Source: Gerris lacustris (Eukaryota; Arthropoda; Insecta; Hemiptera; Gerridae). Taken from it: a DNA stretch of 64,000 nt. The notes beneath the pieces are model-generated. The model was not told the DNA's origin. It made no database searches and worked only from the letters and a program-made list of their open reading frames with translations. The DNA is taken from positions 47,805,882 to 47,869,881 of the forward strand of contig OX578280.1 of NCBI GenBank assembly GCA_951217055.1. The letters are read 5' to 3'. Position 1 is the stretch's first letter, and every line of letters starts with the position of its first letter. This document shows, piece by piece, positions 28,524 to 40,629 of this stretch. Position numbers and translations under genes: made by a program.

Positions 28524-30143
28524 ATAAACAAGCAATAAACCAAGCAGCATCTACTAGTAGTAACTAGCGTGGTGTAGTTCTTAAATCTGCCGCGTGAGTA
28601 CTCTGATTGCTGTGATAGAACACTCAGCTATCTCGTCAGACGAACAGTGTGATGGTTGATAGTTTTATCGCGACAGAATGTATCGCGTAGTCTACACGGT
28701 GATAGTTGATGAGATAGTAGCTATCGTGACAGCAATTATCGTGTCAACTATCATCGTGTAAACGGGGCATAAAGGTCGGGTATGTGTTAGGTCATAATTA
28801 GCCCAATAGTTACTTAACAATAAGTGTGACCTCACTGGGAATAAAAATAGACTATTTTTATAAGCTTAGATTATATGTATAATGTAACCAGCCTAATATG
28901 AACTTATATGACAACTGTGATTCCCTATTTTTACTCTTTAAAAGTAGAACAATTTTTCTCAAAAACGTTTCAGACAAATTTGATAAAGAAAAAATGTCTA
29001 GAGGTAGTACCTTATTGATTAAAAACTCTTATTTTATTTGTCGGGGCGTTGTAGTACATAACCATACTCGGCTAACATAGATAAAAGCATGTATATCATA
29101 TTTCAGCCACATCAACTTTTGATACGAGTTGTAGTTCAGACATCATAAAGCGTTAAATATAAACACATAAACACTTACATCTATAAAGTAACTAACAGAC
29201 AGAATGAAAAAAACAAACTTTTACACATAGCTTCTTTATATTGCATAAAGAAGAGAAAAAAAATTGTTTAACTACATTTCAGAATCTGGAACATTATATT
29301 TCATTTCAATTACCTTTTGTAAATTTAGAATTCAAATGCAATAAAAAAATCGTGTTTATAACTGATAGGTTGATGTTGCTTTAAGTTAAAAAAGGGAGAC
29401 TTTTATGAAAAAGAGAACGTGGGCAATGAACTCCGCCGGAAATGAATGTAGGACTTTTACAGGGTGACTTTCAAAAATCAATTTGGATAGGCCGGCCCCA
29501 ATAATTAATCTTCAATCAACGGCTACCCTCTAACTGGGTTTATTGCTGTGCTTTATAAACGCATCATAAAACTGGTCTTTGGATTTAGGCAATAAAATAA
29601 CTTCAATCATAGCTACTAACGTCACTTCAATTTGAAATATATCAATGTTTTTCTCCGTCCAGTCCTCAATTTGTTAAATCTTTTGTAACATGTCCGTCTA
29701 TTTTAAATGTAAAAAATCGTTCTAACTAACTCGAATAAACCTCTCATATACATAGTGATACTTAATTTAAATCCCATAATATCTAATTTAACTAATTTAT
29801 TATCAAACATATGTACAAAGTGTTCTTACAGGTGATTATTTACATTTCGTTTTCGATTTTCAGCAAAATCAGATTTATTAGTAGGTATCACAATGAACTA
29901 CATTTGAGTATTCTTTACTCAAAATCGACGAAACCGTTTTTGAGAAATAAAATTTAAAAAATTGGGAATTAGTACAGTACCTGGCTTCCTCATATACTAT
30001 CACGTATACTTTATTGATGATTTTAAATGTTATAATTGTCTAATTTATTTAATTGCTTCCCCCATTCTTTTTATATTAGTCAAAATGTAGGTTTGGTTTT
30101 TTTTTATATTAATAAAAGTATCAATTTACCAATATTTTTAATG
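28524..30143. other. No gene recognised (28524-30143)
   Basis: 28690-28765 contains an inverted repeat (TACACGGTGATAGTTGA against TCAACTATCATCGTGTA) that may be the end region of a DNA element. The rest is AT-rich and featureless to me. Confidence 0.5.
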
Positions 30144-30502
30144 TGCACAGGCGGTTTAAATTAATTTGGGGCTATCTGCCGGCTATTTTCAACAAATCAT
30201 CAAAATTTCTTAATAATTAGATAAGTGCTTTTGAAGATATAGGAGTAAATATAAGTGTGTTTGTGAGCATGTGAAATAAACAAAATAAAACAACTAATTA
30301 AGAACTACCATCCAAATTTTATTAAAATTCATTAAATTACGTTGGTCCACAAAAATTAAACGACAAACATAAACGGGATCAAAAATGTTCCCGTCTGAAA
30401 AGGATTTCTGTTTTGGAATGTTTGAAATTAGGGACATAAAAAATGTTCGTTCTTCAAAACGATCACATAGCTTCTGTTACTTTGGGTAAGCTCGGTAAGT
30501 AA
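30144..30502 (-). repeat. Family A 5'-half copy
   Basis: An inverted copy running from the GCTATCTGCCGGCTA segment to the 5' hairpin region (AACGATCACATAGCTTCTG then GTAAGCTCGG). Diverged. Confidence 0.65.
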
Positions 30503-30529
30503 TAATTTAAGATTTGGTCTCTAATACTT

Positions 30530-30714
30530 TTCTGTCGTTCAACATTTTTCGAACCATTATAGCTTAAAAACTAATCGTCCGAGTATTATAAAATTGGGAT
30601 ATTGGTCATAATTAGCCAATTGTAGGTCCCAACCTTCTGCACACATTAAATATTACTAAATCAATACTTTAACTCTGTAAGAAGCGAGGAAGCCACTCTT
30701 ATTGGAAGACTATT
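30530..30714 (+). repeat. Family A internally deleted fragment
   Basis: Words GGTCATAATTAGCC, CAACCTTCTGC and GCGAGGAAGCC appear in order on the plus strand just after the minus-strand copy, giving another head-to-head pair. Confidence 0.5.
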
Positions 30715-32409
30715 TATGTAGTTATAAATTAAAGACGAAAGAGAATCTGAAAAAGCTAGAACCGATTTGCTCTGGATATCATTCCCATTTCTTACTTCTT
30801 TACTAAATCATCAATAGGCTTCCTCTTGGGTTCACTTATAAAAAAAAAAAATTAAATGCAACTACTATTTTGATTTACTTATTTACCCATTTAAATACAA
30901 CTGACCTTAATACAGTTCTAGTTTTCCTTAGAATAGGTCTCGTGCTTAGAAAACATTAAATCCTATCCAATCTTACTTTGATGACTTGTGATGACTATGT
31001 TAACACATTTTTATGATTCTCAGTAACAAAACAAGACCTTTATTCCCTCTTAATTATCTCTCCTTATAGCTACCTAATGACTCGATCCAATTTCATAGAT
31101 TGCTTGACTTACACAGACAAATAACCTTGGACCTCTCCTGAATGACCAAAATAAAGCTTTCTTTATAGTTCTTAAAAATAAACGCTTAAACATATAAGAA
31201 TGAAATTGTTCGATTAGTTACCGTAGCGTGAGAATGGTCAAATAAAATTATGAAAACAGTTCAATTAAATTTCCTAAACTGGACAACCGATCGATTACGA
31301 TGTTTTTCGTGGATATTCATAAGAATTGTTCTTTAAAGTTAAGATAATTGTATTGAACAACTACATTTTCGAAAAAATATATAAGTGCTATATGGGTTTT
31401 TGATTAAATTACCAGTAAATTGTTCAATAATGATCCGACTATTCCTTTTATAATTATTATTCACTTTATGATATGCAAATAATATTATTATGACCAAAGA
31501 GGTTAACAAAAAGTAACACAACAATATCATCGCCATCACCGTCACCACAATTTTATATAAGTCTAATCTCTCTAGTCATAATTATTTGAAGTGGTACCAC
31601 AAAATCTTAGTCAAAACAACCAACCATTTGCTAATTATTTTTGTTGCAAGATAAATATCAGGGTTGTTTTTTTTTTACTTTCTAATATACGAAGAATTTG
31701 TAGAGGAAAAATATTATGATTTAGAAAATTCGATTTTGAAATTTGGGTGAATTTGCGTTTTTAGAACACCTTGTTTTTCACTTTATTGTTTGACACAGTT
31801 ATTATTATATATGTACAGTGATTGCTATGAGTGTTACAGTTAATATTATTTATTTGGCCTGTACAATATGTGAGCAGAAGGTAGTTCAGTGACAACTATT
31901 TTTGTCGTGAGGAATACATAGATCATAGTTAGATAAATAATAATTATAAAACTAGATAAAGGTAAAATGAGATACTAAGTAAATAAAATATATATAAACT
32001 TAATAACTAAATATATGTACTTATATTAATAGAGGTAGGAAGATAATTGTAGGCTTTAATACACAAATATTTAATAAGTCCCTTGACCATTGTCTCTTTA
32101 GGCGTCGAGGCGGGTTGACTGGTATAGATTGGGAAGGAGTTGAACTAGAGGACTAGGATGGTCTAATAAGGATTCATGGGTTGTGTGATATCAGGATATT
32201 GATTGATCTCTAACGAAGGGAATGTTGAGATAATTTGGAATGAGGTTGGAGACATAGGATGGAGCATCAATGATTTTCCTAAGTACCATTTACTTGGATA
32301 ATTTAGACTTATTTCTTTCTTTCTGATATTAGCAGACATATTTTCCTTCTGTATCCCCGTTGAATCAACGGGGTTTCAAATTGGAATTATCTTTTACTGA
32401 TATATATGC
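30715..32409. other. No gene recognised (30715-32409)
   Basis: AT-rich; no motif in the 69-codon minus frame at 31339-31548 beyond a hydrophobic segment. Confidence 0.55.
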
Positions 32410-33490
32410 TTACAACCTAAAGAAGCCCTTACCCATTAAGTTCCTAATATATGAAGATTAGACTGGGCTCAATTTCCTTCTTTTTTAATTTTCAGACTCA
32501 GAAACCAAATTTAAAAAAATACGTATATATATTTTGGCAGAAATCAATATTATTTAAGAAATTACCACATTAGATTCAATATATTTATTTTAGCGTTTCA
32601 AGACAAGAAGTAATAATGATTATGTTACTAAGGGGAAATGGTTTAAATAAGCATTCGGCCGCCATCTTGAATCAACGTGACCGCTTGCGGAAAACTTTTT
32701 CACTTATAAGTTATTTTTAGCTGTAAGATTCTAGAGCAACTGGCTCCGGAAATATCGCCATGTCGAATTTTGCATGGAAATTACCACATCTTGATTCAAG
32801 ATAGTGGATTTTAAAAATATCTCTTAGACTACGGGAATTAAAGAAATACGGAGAGAAAGAAATATCATGGCCAAAGTTTTTCATATGTCCAGTGATTTTA
32901 GAGATATCTTAATGAGTCAGTCAGTCAGTGGTATTTGGATATTATAAATTACAAGCTGGATTCCCGTGCTTCGCTATGAAGTGTGTTATTTTTAATGTAT
33001 TTTTTAAATTTGATTTATCATTTAGAGACTACATCCTAAAAAGAAGCCCATTCGCAAGTATTACCTTTTAAACTTCAGAAAATGATTCTAAGCTCAATTC
33101 CCCTTCTTTTTTTCTTGCTTTTGCCCCTATTTTCCCCCGTATGAATCAAATTTCTGAAAATCCCGTTTCGGCAGACATTAGTATTATTTTAGAAATTATA
33201 AATTATTTTACCAAATACAATTATTTTATTTTTGTTTGGTTTCCAGGCATGGTTCCAAATACGTATATGGCCGGGATCTTAAATCAAAATGGCCGATTGT
33301 AAAATCCTTTAACGTAAGTTGTCAATCTCATAATTGGTTCCGGAGAATTTTTTTATATAAATGATTGTAGAAATATATCTTAGTAAGCACCTAGAGAGTA
33401 AAAGGCACCTACCCAAAAAAATGCAAGGTCATAGTGTTTCTAGAAATATCGTGATGTGTCAGTGAGTGAGTGAGGAATATTTGGATCTTA
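32410..33490 (+). repeat. Two diverged tandem copies of an unclassified repeat
   Basis: Unit 1 (about 32410-32945) and unit 2 (about 33030-33490) share, in order, AAGAAGCCC, AAGCTCAATT or GGGCTCAATT plus CCTTCTTTTTT, GGCAGA, a GGCCGCCATCTTGAATCAA-type segment, and a GATATCTTAATGAGTCAGTC-type end. The interval between them contains TTCCCGTGCTTCGCTATGAA. No frame is coding. Confidence 0.5.
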
Positions 33491-35315
33491 TATAATAGAT
33501 ATAGATAAATATAGATATAATGTCAATGTCATTCTTAGATTTAATTAGTGGTATATATATCTTACACGGGATATGATAAAATCCTGATCGTTAATAATTT
33601 AATTATCCTCTAGTCTTTTAATATCCATTCCCATTGGTTGGTTTCTCTGTGTAAGTGAGGAATGTTTTAAAGTCAAGTTCGACAGTAAAGTCTTAATGTG
33701 TAAGATTGTTTTTGTGTAAGCAGATTTGTTTGAAACATGTTAGTTTTAGTTCTTAGTCTTTATTTAAGCGATTCCACCACATCTCAACTCCCATTACAAG
33801 TTATCCCGTCTCTCTCTCTTTCTTTAACTCAGATCACTTGGTTTTTGAAAAAACCACATCTAAAACTAAAACAAATGTTCTATAATTAAAACTCTCTTCT
33901 TTTAAAAAGTAAGAAAAAAGAGAAAAAACAGATGATAATTTCCAAAGAAAAAGGAAAAAAGTAAGCGTTGAACATATAACAAACAAAACTACCTTACAGT
34001 TCTCTTTACTTTTCTCTTTGTTTCACTGTCAAACAATTCATTGTTTTATCTGTTATATCTTTTTTGTTCAGTAAACACATTTGATTTATCTTTAAGAAAA
34101 TAACAAAGACTCAAGGAAATAAATTGACTTTTTATTTAACTAATAGAGTTAAGATTAGAATGGAATAATTATAAAACTTAAATAGATTAATCTATTGGAT
34201 GAAAAAGCAATTAATTTTCATAGCATACATCATATTTTTGCCTTAATTAATTTGAATGGTAGTTATTTACGTTTTAGCTTTTTAGATGTTTGCTATATGA
34301 ACTTTATTAATTTATATAATGTTGTGCAAATAACCGCGAAATTATATAAATAAATTATATAACTTTTACAGCTATTTTAATTTAATATGTACAGACTATT
34401 TCCTAAAGGGATAGAATATCTCTATTATTTACATCCTAATTTACATTTTACATATTTAGTTCTTTATATTATATGTGCATATAAGCCTTTGGGGCTCATG
34501 CTAGGAATCGGCGACTAGGTTTCCTATTATCATGTAGGCCAAGGCGATAAAATGTACTGTCTTAATAGTTTCGTTTCCAAAGGCTTCATAAGAAAGTATA
34601 AGAACTACATAATATTATACACCATTCATTCCATTATTAAGAATAAATACCAAATAAATTAAGAATAAATAGTTGAGGCTATTTGTTACATGCAAAATAT
34701 CCTCTATTTTATTAATCAGCATGAAAAATATCTAATAAGAAAATATATATATAATATATATATTTTTTTAATCTACGCCTATAGAGTATCCATAAAAATA
34801 TTGAACGCGGGGCTTCTTTCCTTACCAAATGCCACTAAAATGGTGACAAAATGGTGACAAATATTTAGTTGAAATATAGGGAAATAATTTATTTTATAGG
34901 GAGGTATAATTGGTGCGAAATTCACCTCAATCGGCGAAATAGTTAAATAAATGATTTACCATTCAATTTGCAAAGTTCTAAAGTCGATACATTCATAGTG
35001 GTGGCAGATATCAAAACGAAATTCAGCGGAGATTATTGGTCTCACAAAGAGCAAACAATTTTTGCTGACAGCAAAATAAGGGAATGGCCTCAAAAAATTA
35101 TGATTTTCCTAGTGTGCTAACAAAAGGTAAGGACTGATTTTTGTATCAAGTTTATAATCTCTAGCTTAAAAACCACTCAAATGGTTTTAAAAACAACTCG
35201 TAAAACGGATAATTCGGTTAAATTCTGGTCTCGGATTTTTGGGTGAAAACAATAATTTCCCTATAAAAGTAAAGAACAGGAAAAACACAAAAGTAAAAGA
35301 ATTAGTACAGAAATA
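33491..35315. other. No gene recognised (33491-35315)
   Basis: AT-rich apart from the 34.5-kb dispersed repeat; no long frame. Confidence 0.55.
34490..34586 (+). repeat. Dispersed repeat, inverted to 38741-38836
   Basis: GGGGCTCATGCTAGGAATC, TTTCCTATTATCATGTAGG and AATAGTTTCGTTTCCAAAG are the complement of words found at 38741-38836. Confidence 0.6.
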
Positions 35316-35933
35316 TTTTTTGCTTCCGAGCTCACCGAATGTAACGGAAGCTATGTGATCGTTCTGAAGAACGAAATTTTAGGTCTCCGATTTCAAAAAT
35401 TCCAAGACAGAAATCCGTTTCAGATATCAGAGAACATTTTTGGTTCCGAGTCTGTCTGTCGGTCTGTCGGTTGGACTGTCGTTCAATTCTTGTGAACCAA
35501 CATATCTTAAAAACTACACGTACATTTTAATAAAATTTGGGTGGTAGGTCATAATTAGCCCATTATTGGTCCCATGTAAGTTTCAACCTTCTGCCCCTAT
35601 TTGTTTATCTTCCACATGCGCACAAAAATACATTTATTTACACCTATAGATTCAAAAGTATCTGATTTGAATGAAACTTTTATAGTCTATCAAAATTAAC
35701 CCACAGATGGCTCCAGATTAATTTGAACCGTCAGCGCTCTTTAACTTTTGCTAAATTGATACTTTAACTCGTGTAAAAAATCAAAACAATTTTGACAGAT
35801 TAAAAAAAAAAAGGGGGAAACAATTAAACCAATTAGACAATAATAGCATGTAAAAGCATAAAATCAATAAAAATAAAGTACGTGGATAGGATGCGAGGAA
35901 GCTATGTGCCACACCAATTGGCAGTCTATTTTA
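35316..35933 (+). repeat. Dispersed repeat family A, apparently full length
   Basis: This copy has both conserved ends. The 5' end TTTTGCTTCCGAGC is followed by two hairpins (GCTTCCG/CGGAAGC, then TCGTTC-TGAA-GAACGA). The 3' end is GGAAGCTATGTGCCACAC, then AATTGGCAGTCTATTTT. The interior carries TCTGTCTGTCGGTCTG and words such as GGTCATAATTAGCCCAT. At about 618 bp with no coding frame it looks like a non-autonomous element. I count at least eleven other full or partial copies in this window. The superfamily is not identified. Confidence 0.75.
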
Positions 35934-36049
35934 AAAGTAAAACCGATGATAAATTAAGTAGAGTAAATATTACGATAGTAACCGTACAAACGTAAACAAA
36001 GCAAGTGATAAAAAGTAGTAGTTTTCAAACATATTTTTTTTTTTTTGAT

Positions 36050-36200
36050 GTTAAAATAGCTACTTTTAATATTTATATTATTTATTATATTATTAAAAAT
36101 TAAAATTAAAAAATTAAAAATGGGATAATCGCTGGACTACTTTCTTGTCACAACAACAACATGATTGCGAATTTAGCCTATAAAGTCTCATTTAGCCTAT
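36050..36200 (+). repeat. Possible Jockey 3'-UTR relic with 17-bp duplication
   Basis: ATCGCTGGACTACTTTC resembles GTCACTGGACTACTTCC in the 3' UTR of the 54.7-kb Jockey copy, and both sit after a TTATT-rich stretch. A TTTAGCCTATAAAGTC word is repeated in tandem at about 36173-36206. Confidence 0.3.
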
Positions 36201-36399
36201 AAAGTCGGACTGGTGGCAACAGACAAACACACATACATACCATAGATACATGCATATAATATATATACACGAAAAGAGGTATGACCGGATTCGGTTTTCA
36301 GAATGTTCGAAATGAAAAAGTATCCAACAATTTCGCAGTTTTGACCAATGTACAGACACAACTTTAATTTTATATGTATAGATAGCAAAATAAATATAT

Positions 36400-36750
36400 G
36401 GTGAAATAAAATAAAAGGGAGGTTATGTGGACGTGTAAGGGTTGATTAAAAGTAATAAATGACGGTAAAGTCTGAGGTAGTAGAGGTAAAGATGGAAGTG
36501 AAGTGTGAAGGTTAAAAATAGATGTGAATATGGAGGGGTAGATAGAAGTGATATTAATGTAAATTCCAATGTGTTTATGAAGAAAAAGATAAAAGTAGAG
36601 ATTGTATAGATGTTGATAGAGGTGAAATGTGAAGAGGTGGATGTGAAGGGGAGGTGGAGGTGAAAGTATTGTAAATTTGCACATGTTGATGAATGGAATG
36701 GTAAAGGTAAAAGTAAGTAAATGGTAAAAAGTAGAAGTATATTTAGAATG
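36400..36750. repeat. C-poor purine-rich low-complexity tract
   Basis: The plus strand has hardly any C and repeats words such as GTAGAGGT, GTGAAGTG and GGTGGAGGTG. This removes stop codons on the minus strand and creates two overlapping frames of 124 and 133 codons (within 36370-36797). No unit period is clear. Confidence 0.6.
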
Positions 36751-36797
36751 TGTAGACGGACATGCCAACATCTCAAATACCCGACTCTACATCCCAT

Positions 36798-37026
36798 GAT
36801 TAGCGAGTTATTTTACATTTAACAATAGTACATTACGCGTTTATTGTGGAAAGTAGCATTTTGCATGCGAGTGAGGAGTTTGCACCCAAGCGACAGCGAG
36901 GGTAACACTTCCTGTTTTCACTTCGCTGTCACTCGGGTGCAAACTCCACACTCGCATGCAATATGCTACTTTCCACACTAGACGCGTAATGTACTATTGT
37001 TGAATGTAAACAAACTCGCTAATCGT
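36798..37026. repeat. 229-bp near-perfect palindrome built from family B ends
   Basis: Two inverted family B arms meet with almost no spacer. The left arm runs from GATTAGCGAG through AACAATAGTACATTACGCG, GCATTTTGCATGCGAGTG and GCGACAGCGAGGG. The right arm has the same words inverted, out to CTCGCTAATCGTGCG. The centre is the short ACACTTCCTGTTTTCA. Family B internal sequence, with a degraded hairpin, continues to about 37150. Confidence 0.8.
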
Positions 37027-37155
37027 GCGTTAAGGTAAAAAATTCCCCCCTTTTCCGAACTAGGGCGGAAAAAAAGAAGAATTATGAACGCGCATGTGCA
37101 ATGAATACAGCTATGAAAAGAATCACTTTCTACGCATCTAAACAGCGATATAATG
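37003..37155. repeat. Degraded family B internal fragment
   Basis: AACTCGCTAATCGTGCGT, then CGCGCATGTGCAATGAATAC and CACTTTCTACGCATCTAAAC, match 28326-28490 of copy 1. The hairpin that is perfect in copies 1 and 2 is broken here. Confidence 0.65.
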
Positions 37156-38740
37156 TCGAGCGAGTGAAGTTCATTAAATAACCATTTACACGAGGAAGGT
37201 AAGACTAGGTAAGATAACATCCATGCTATTCATAACAAAAATCTACGAGCTAGCAATCCATTTAAATTTGTTCTCAGTTATTAGCAGTTCTTGTCGTAGA
37301 CTTTCTATATTCGGGAAACCTTTGTCCTCTCGTTTGTAAAGGAACAAAACAGGAGGTTTGTTCATTACGACGAGGACAATTTGTACCAGATGAGGGGTGA
37401 ATGCAGAGGATACTCCGCTAGTCCGGAGGGGATATGTCCGCAGAATAATTTACTGGTGGCTGCGTTTGTCATCTAGGACACCGATGTTGGAATTAACCTG
37501 GGTTTTAGTCGGGTCGAATAGCAGATTGGAAGGCTTCAGGGGACAGGGTTCGCTCTTCTGCCAAACTAAATCCCCCAACCCATACTTCGGTCGCGACAAT
37601 TAACAGCTTAACACTGCATCCTACGCTAAGTTATCAAGGGTCCATTAAACATGAACCTTGTTTTAAATTTCTCTTCAAATTCTCCCTTAATACCAGCTAA
37701 AACTAACAAAACCTTTAACGAATTCCTTGTTAAAAACCATGATTACACTATGCTCTATAACAGGACCACTTTCCCACCTCGAATAAATAACTATGCAGGC
37801 TTAAATGAAGTTAACTAAAGACATGTTAGTTATATTTTGCGATATTTCGCCTCCTCCTGAGGCATCTTCAGGCCTAAAGGAGATTATTTTAATTTTTCAT
37901 ACTACAATAACTTATATGGTATTATAACATAATAACAAATCATGGTCTAACAATTGACATTAACTAAATAATGTATATAAACATACATTATTTATCGAAT
38001 TAATTATATGTATAATTTATAGACATAAAATAAATTTCATCGAAGAAAAAACATGCTAATATTGCATTTTTGAGAACTCTGATAAAGCTGAAATCGTGTA
38101 ATACTTGTATCCACTTCAAATTTTTGGACGGGAAAACATTTTTTTTCTAATACTTTTTTTAAAGTAAAACTAAAACCAAAATTACTGTGAAATGTTAATT
38201 ATCGCCTAATCTATTTATTGTATCCCAACGTTTCAAAAAGAGAAAAAATCATTTTAAAAAAAATATATACATATAAAAGCTGTAGTAGATTTTGTTTACT
38301 ACAATATTGATAATAACTACGTTTGCTCTTGGATGCATAGGATCAGGGATATTAAGCTAGAGCTAAAAAAAAGTCCTAAATTTTCATTCAGTCCTGTGCA
38401 AACTCCAAACTTGGTTTTATACTAGCGGCCTTGATCCCTACAATGTATCCAAAAATTATAGTTACCTGACTTTTCCCAAGCAACCATGTATAATTTTACT
38501 GGACTATTACATTTTCTTTAAAAAAGATTATTTCTGAACTAATTTTATTGCATGTACATTTGTGAAAACTCTTGAGGTGTAGACTAAGAATATTTGAGTT
38601 TTTTTATTGGTTATTTATCCTGCATAATAATGAAATGGAGGATTTTTTGCATTTAATAGCCTCCAAACTGCGATTAGCCGGGTATTTTATTCTTAATTAT
38701 GGAATGAATGATTTACACGTAGTCCTGATTATTTTCTATA
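37156..38740. other. No gene recognised (37156-38740)
   Basis: A less AT-rich part at 37380-37600 gives a 68-codon frame without motifs. The hammerhead-like core at 37845 is listed separately. Confidence 0.5.
37845..37871 (-). ncRNA. Hammerhead-like core, second copy, candidate
   Basis: On the minus strand: CTGAAGA, U, stem GCCTC/GAGGC with loop AGGAG, then GAAAT. The stem differs in sequence from the 50.86-kb copy yet still pairs, which supports a conserved structure. Confidence 0.48.
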
Positions 38741-38836
38741 ATGGCTTTGGAAACGAAACTATTAAGGCGTTTCATTTAGTCGTTTGACCTACATGATAAT
38801 AGGAAATCTAGCCACTGATTCCTAGCACGAGCCCCA
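38741..38836 (-). repeat. Dispersed repeat, partner of 34490-34586
   Basis: CTTTGGAAACGAAACTATT, CCTACATGATAATAGGAAA and GATTCCTAGCACGAGCCCC are inverted matches of the 34.5-kb copy. Confidence 0.6.
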
Positions 38837-38915
38837 CGTGGAGCGCCGGGTGAATATATATGAAAAAATCATACTCATATTATTGTCGCGTCGTCTCAGT
38901 CTGGTATTTCGTATT

Positions 38916-39043
38916 TAGTTCTTGGTCTTTCGGTGGTAACCGCGTCTCAAAGTATGTACCTCCCCATCCCCAAGTGTCAATGTAGGTGTACGTGGGACGT
39001 TCACCCTTTGAGACGCGGTCTCCACCGGAAGGCCAAGAACTTA
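38916..39043. mobile_element. 128-bp short foldback element
   Basis: Arms TAGTTCTTGGTCTTTCGG... (38916-38952) and its inverted copy (39007-39043) share the GGTGGTAACCGCGTCTCAAAG end with a few changes. The arm wording resembles the start and end of the 46350-46640 element, so it may be a shrunken relative. Confidence 0.62.
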
Positions 39044-39496
39044 ATTATTATTGTAACCGCGGAAGCCTACGAACATTAATATTTGGTATTTTTTTGAATT
39101 TAGCTATCAGAGAGAAATGTGACCTTAAATTTAAAAGCTGAAATTTACTGGCACTTCTAGTTTAATTTGACTCTTGCTGAAATCGAGTTGAGATTTTAAT
39201 TCAGCAGAATTAAGAGATAAGAATAAAATAAGGCCGAGATGAGAATTGACACTGATTGATAAGAGGTTGGTTTAAATTCTAAACCAGCTTAATATAACTA
39301 TGGAGGTGTAAAAAACACATTCCTCCTAACGAATGATAAGTGAGGCAGTAAAGTTAAACATAAAAGTATAGCGGATTTAGTATTTACAAATATGTATATA
39401 TACATATTATATAATACCTTATCAATCAGCGTCAATTCTTATCTCTTCTTTATTTTAATCTTATCTCTTAAGTCCCAACAACATATCCAATAAATA

Positions 39497-39858
39497 TTGA
39501 GACCGGAATTTGGAGGTAGGTCATTAAGTCCATTGGTTTCTCTTCCACATGCGCACAAACATAAATGGATGTACACCTATAACTTCAGAACACCTCATCT
39601 GATTTATAAGAAATTTGTGAGGTTTGTCAACAGTAGCCCGCAAAAAATCCAGATAAACTTCAACCCCCTGCGCGCATTAAATATTGCTTAATTGATACTT
39701 TCATTCATGTAAAAAATCAAAACAATTTATACAGATTTTAAAAGGAGGGGCAATTTTATAAAATTTGAGAGTAATGGGTTGCAAAAGCATAAAATCAGCG
39801 AAGTACGGGCTATAGGACGCGAGAAAGCTATGCGCCTCACTAATAGGTAGTCCATTTT
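39497..39858 (+). repeat. Family A copy, 5'-truncated
   Basis: It carries CTCTTCCACATGCGCACA, the CTTCAACCCCCTGCGCG segment and a decayed 3' end GAGAAAGCTATGCGCC. The 65-codon minus-strand frame at 39701-39898 overlaps it and is not a gene. Confidence 0.62.
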
Positions 39859-40279
39859 TGTTTTTGTTTCTTATGGATATAATAAAGGAATATAACATTT
39901 TAATTTTATTTTTGTTTATTAGTTATAAACAAAATTATCGTTATTAATAGAAATTTTTACTGTTCAAGCTGATGGGATTCATCAATAGCAAAGTACAAAC
40001 AGGTATCACATTATTATTCAGTAAATGTTACTGACAAGTTTTGGCGGTGAATTTGGCACTTTTGCTACCAACGAGTGCATTGTGAAAAACTAGTTAAATC
40101 AGGCTGAGATGCAAATAGAAATTTTTAATTCTTGACTTAACTAAAATAATTAAATATGAGTATATATCAAAATAAATAAAGGATTTAAACAAGGCAAATG
40201 TATTTAAATTTTCAGCAAGTGTAAAAATTTATTTTAAAAAAATCATATTCGTGCTATCACAATACTTTCTCTTTGTATG

Positions 40280-40629
40280 CAGGGTCTAACTACTTACGTA
40301 GTTACGTTTTTAATCCAACCGCATCTTTTCTTCTTCAACTCAAATGTTTACTACTTTTGACCGCATTTTCAAAATCTCGTTTTTTGGAAACCACTCCCTA
40401 AAAACCAAAGTAACAGTTTAAACGTTCATCATTTAGGAACATTTCTGAAATGCTGTGAACGCTCACTATTTTCCTAGAAAATGCAGTTTTATTAGCTAAT
40501 AGCGCGATTTTTAAAAATCATATCTTGGCAACGGATTCAGATAGAAAAGTGCTCTTCGCGGCGTTTTGCTCCATTTTGGATCTATAGTGTCAACCAATTT
40601 TTTTCGGTTTAGGTCAGTTACACCCTGTA
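40280..40629. mobile_element. Possible mariner-like MITE
   Basis: Left end CAGGGTCTAACT and right end AGTTACACCCTG are inverted with one mismatch, and the right side is followed by TA. The length is about 350 bp with no coding frame. The left flank is TG rather than TA, so assignment to a TA-targeting family is tentative. Other isolated TACAGGGTG-type ends occur at 12027 and 29458 without partners. Confidence 0.4.

Noticed and set aside
36370..36797. Two overlapping minus-strand frames of 124 and 133 codons
   Set aside because: They arise from a C-poor low-complexity tract that lacks stop codons; two frames are open at once and neither shows a domain.
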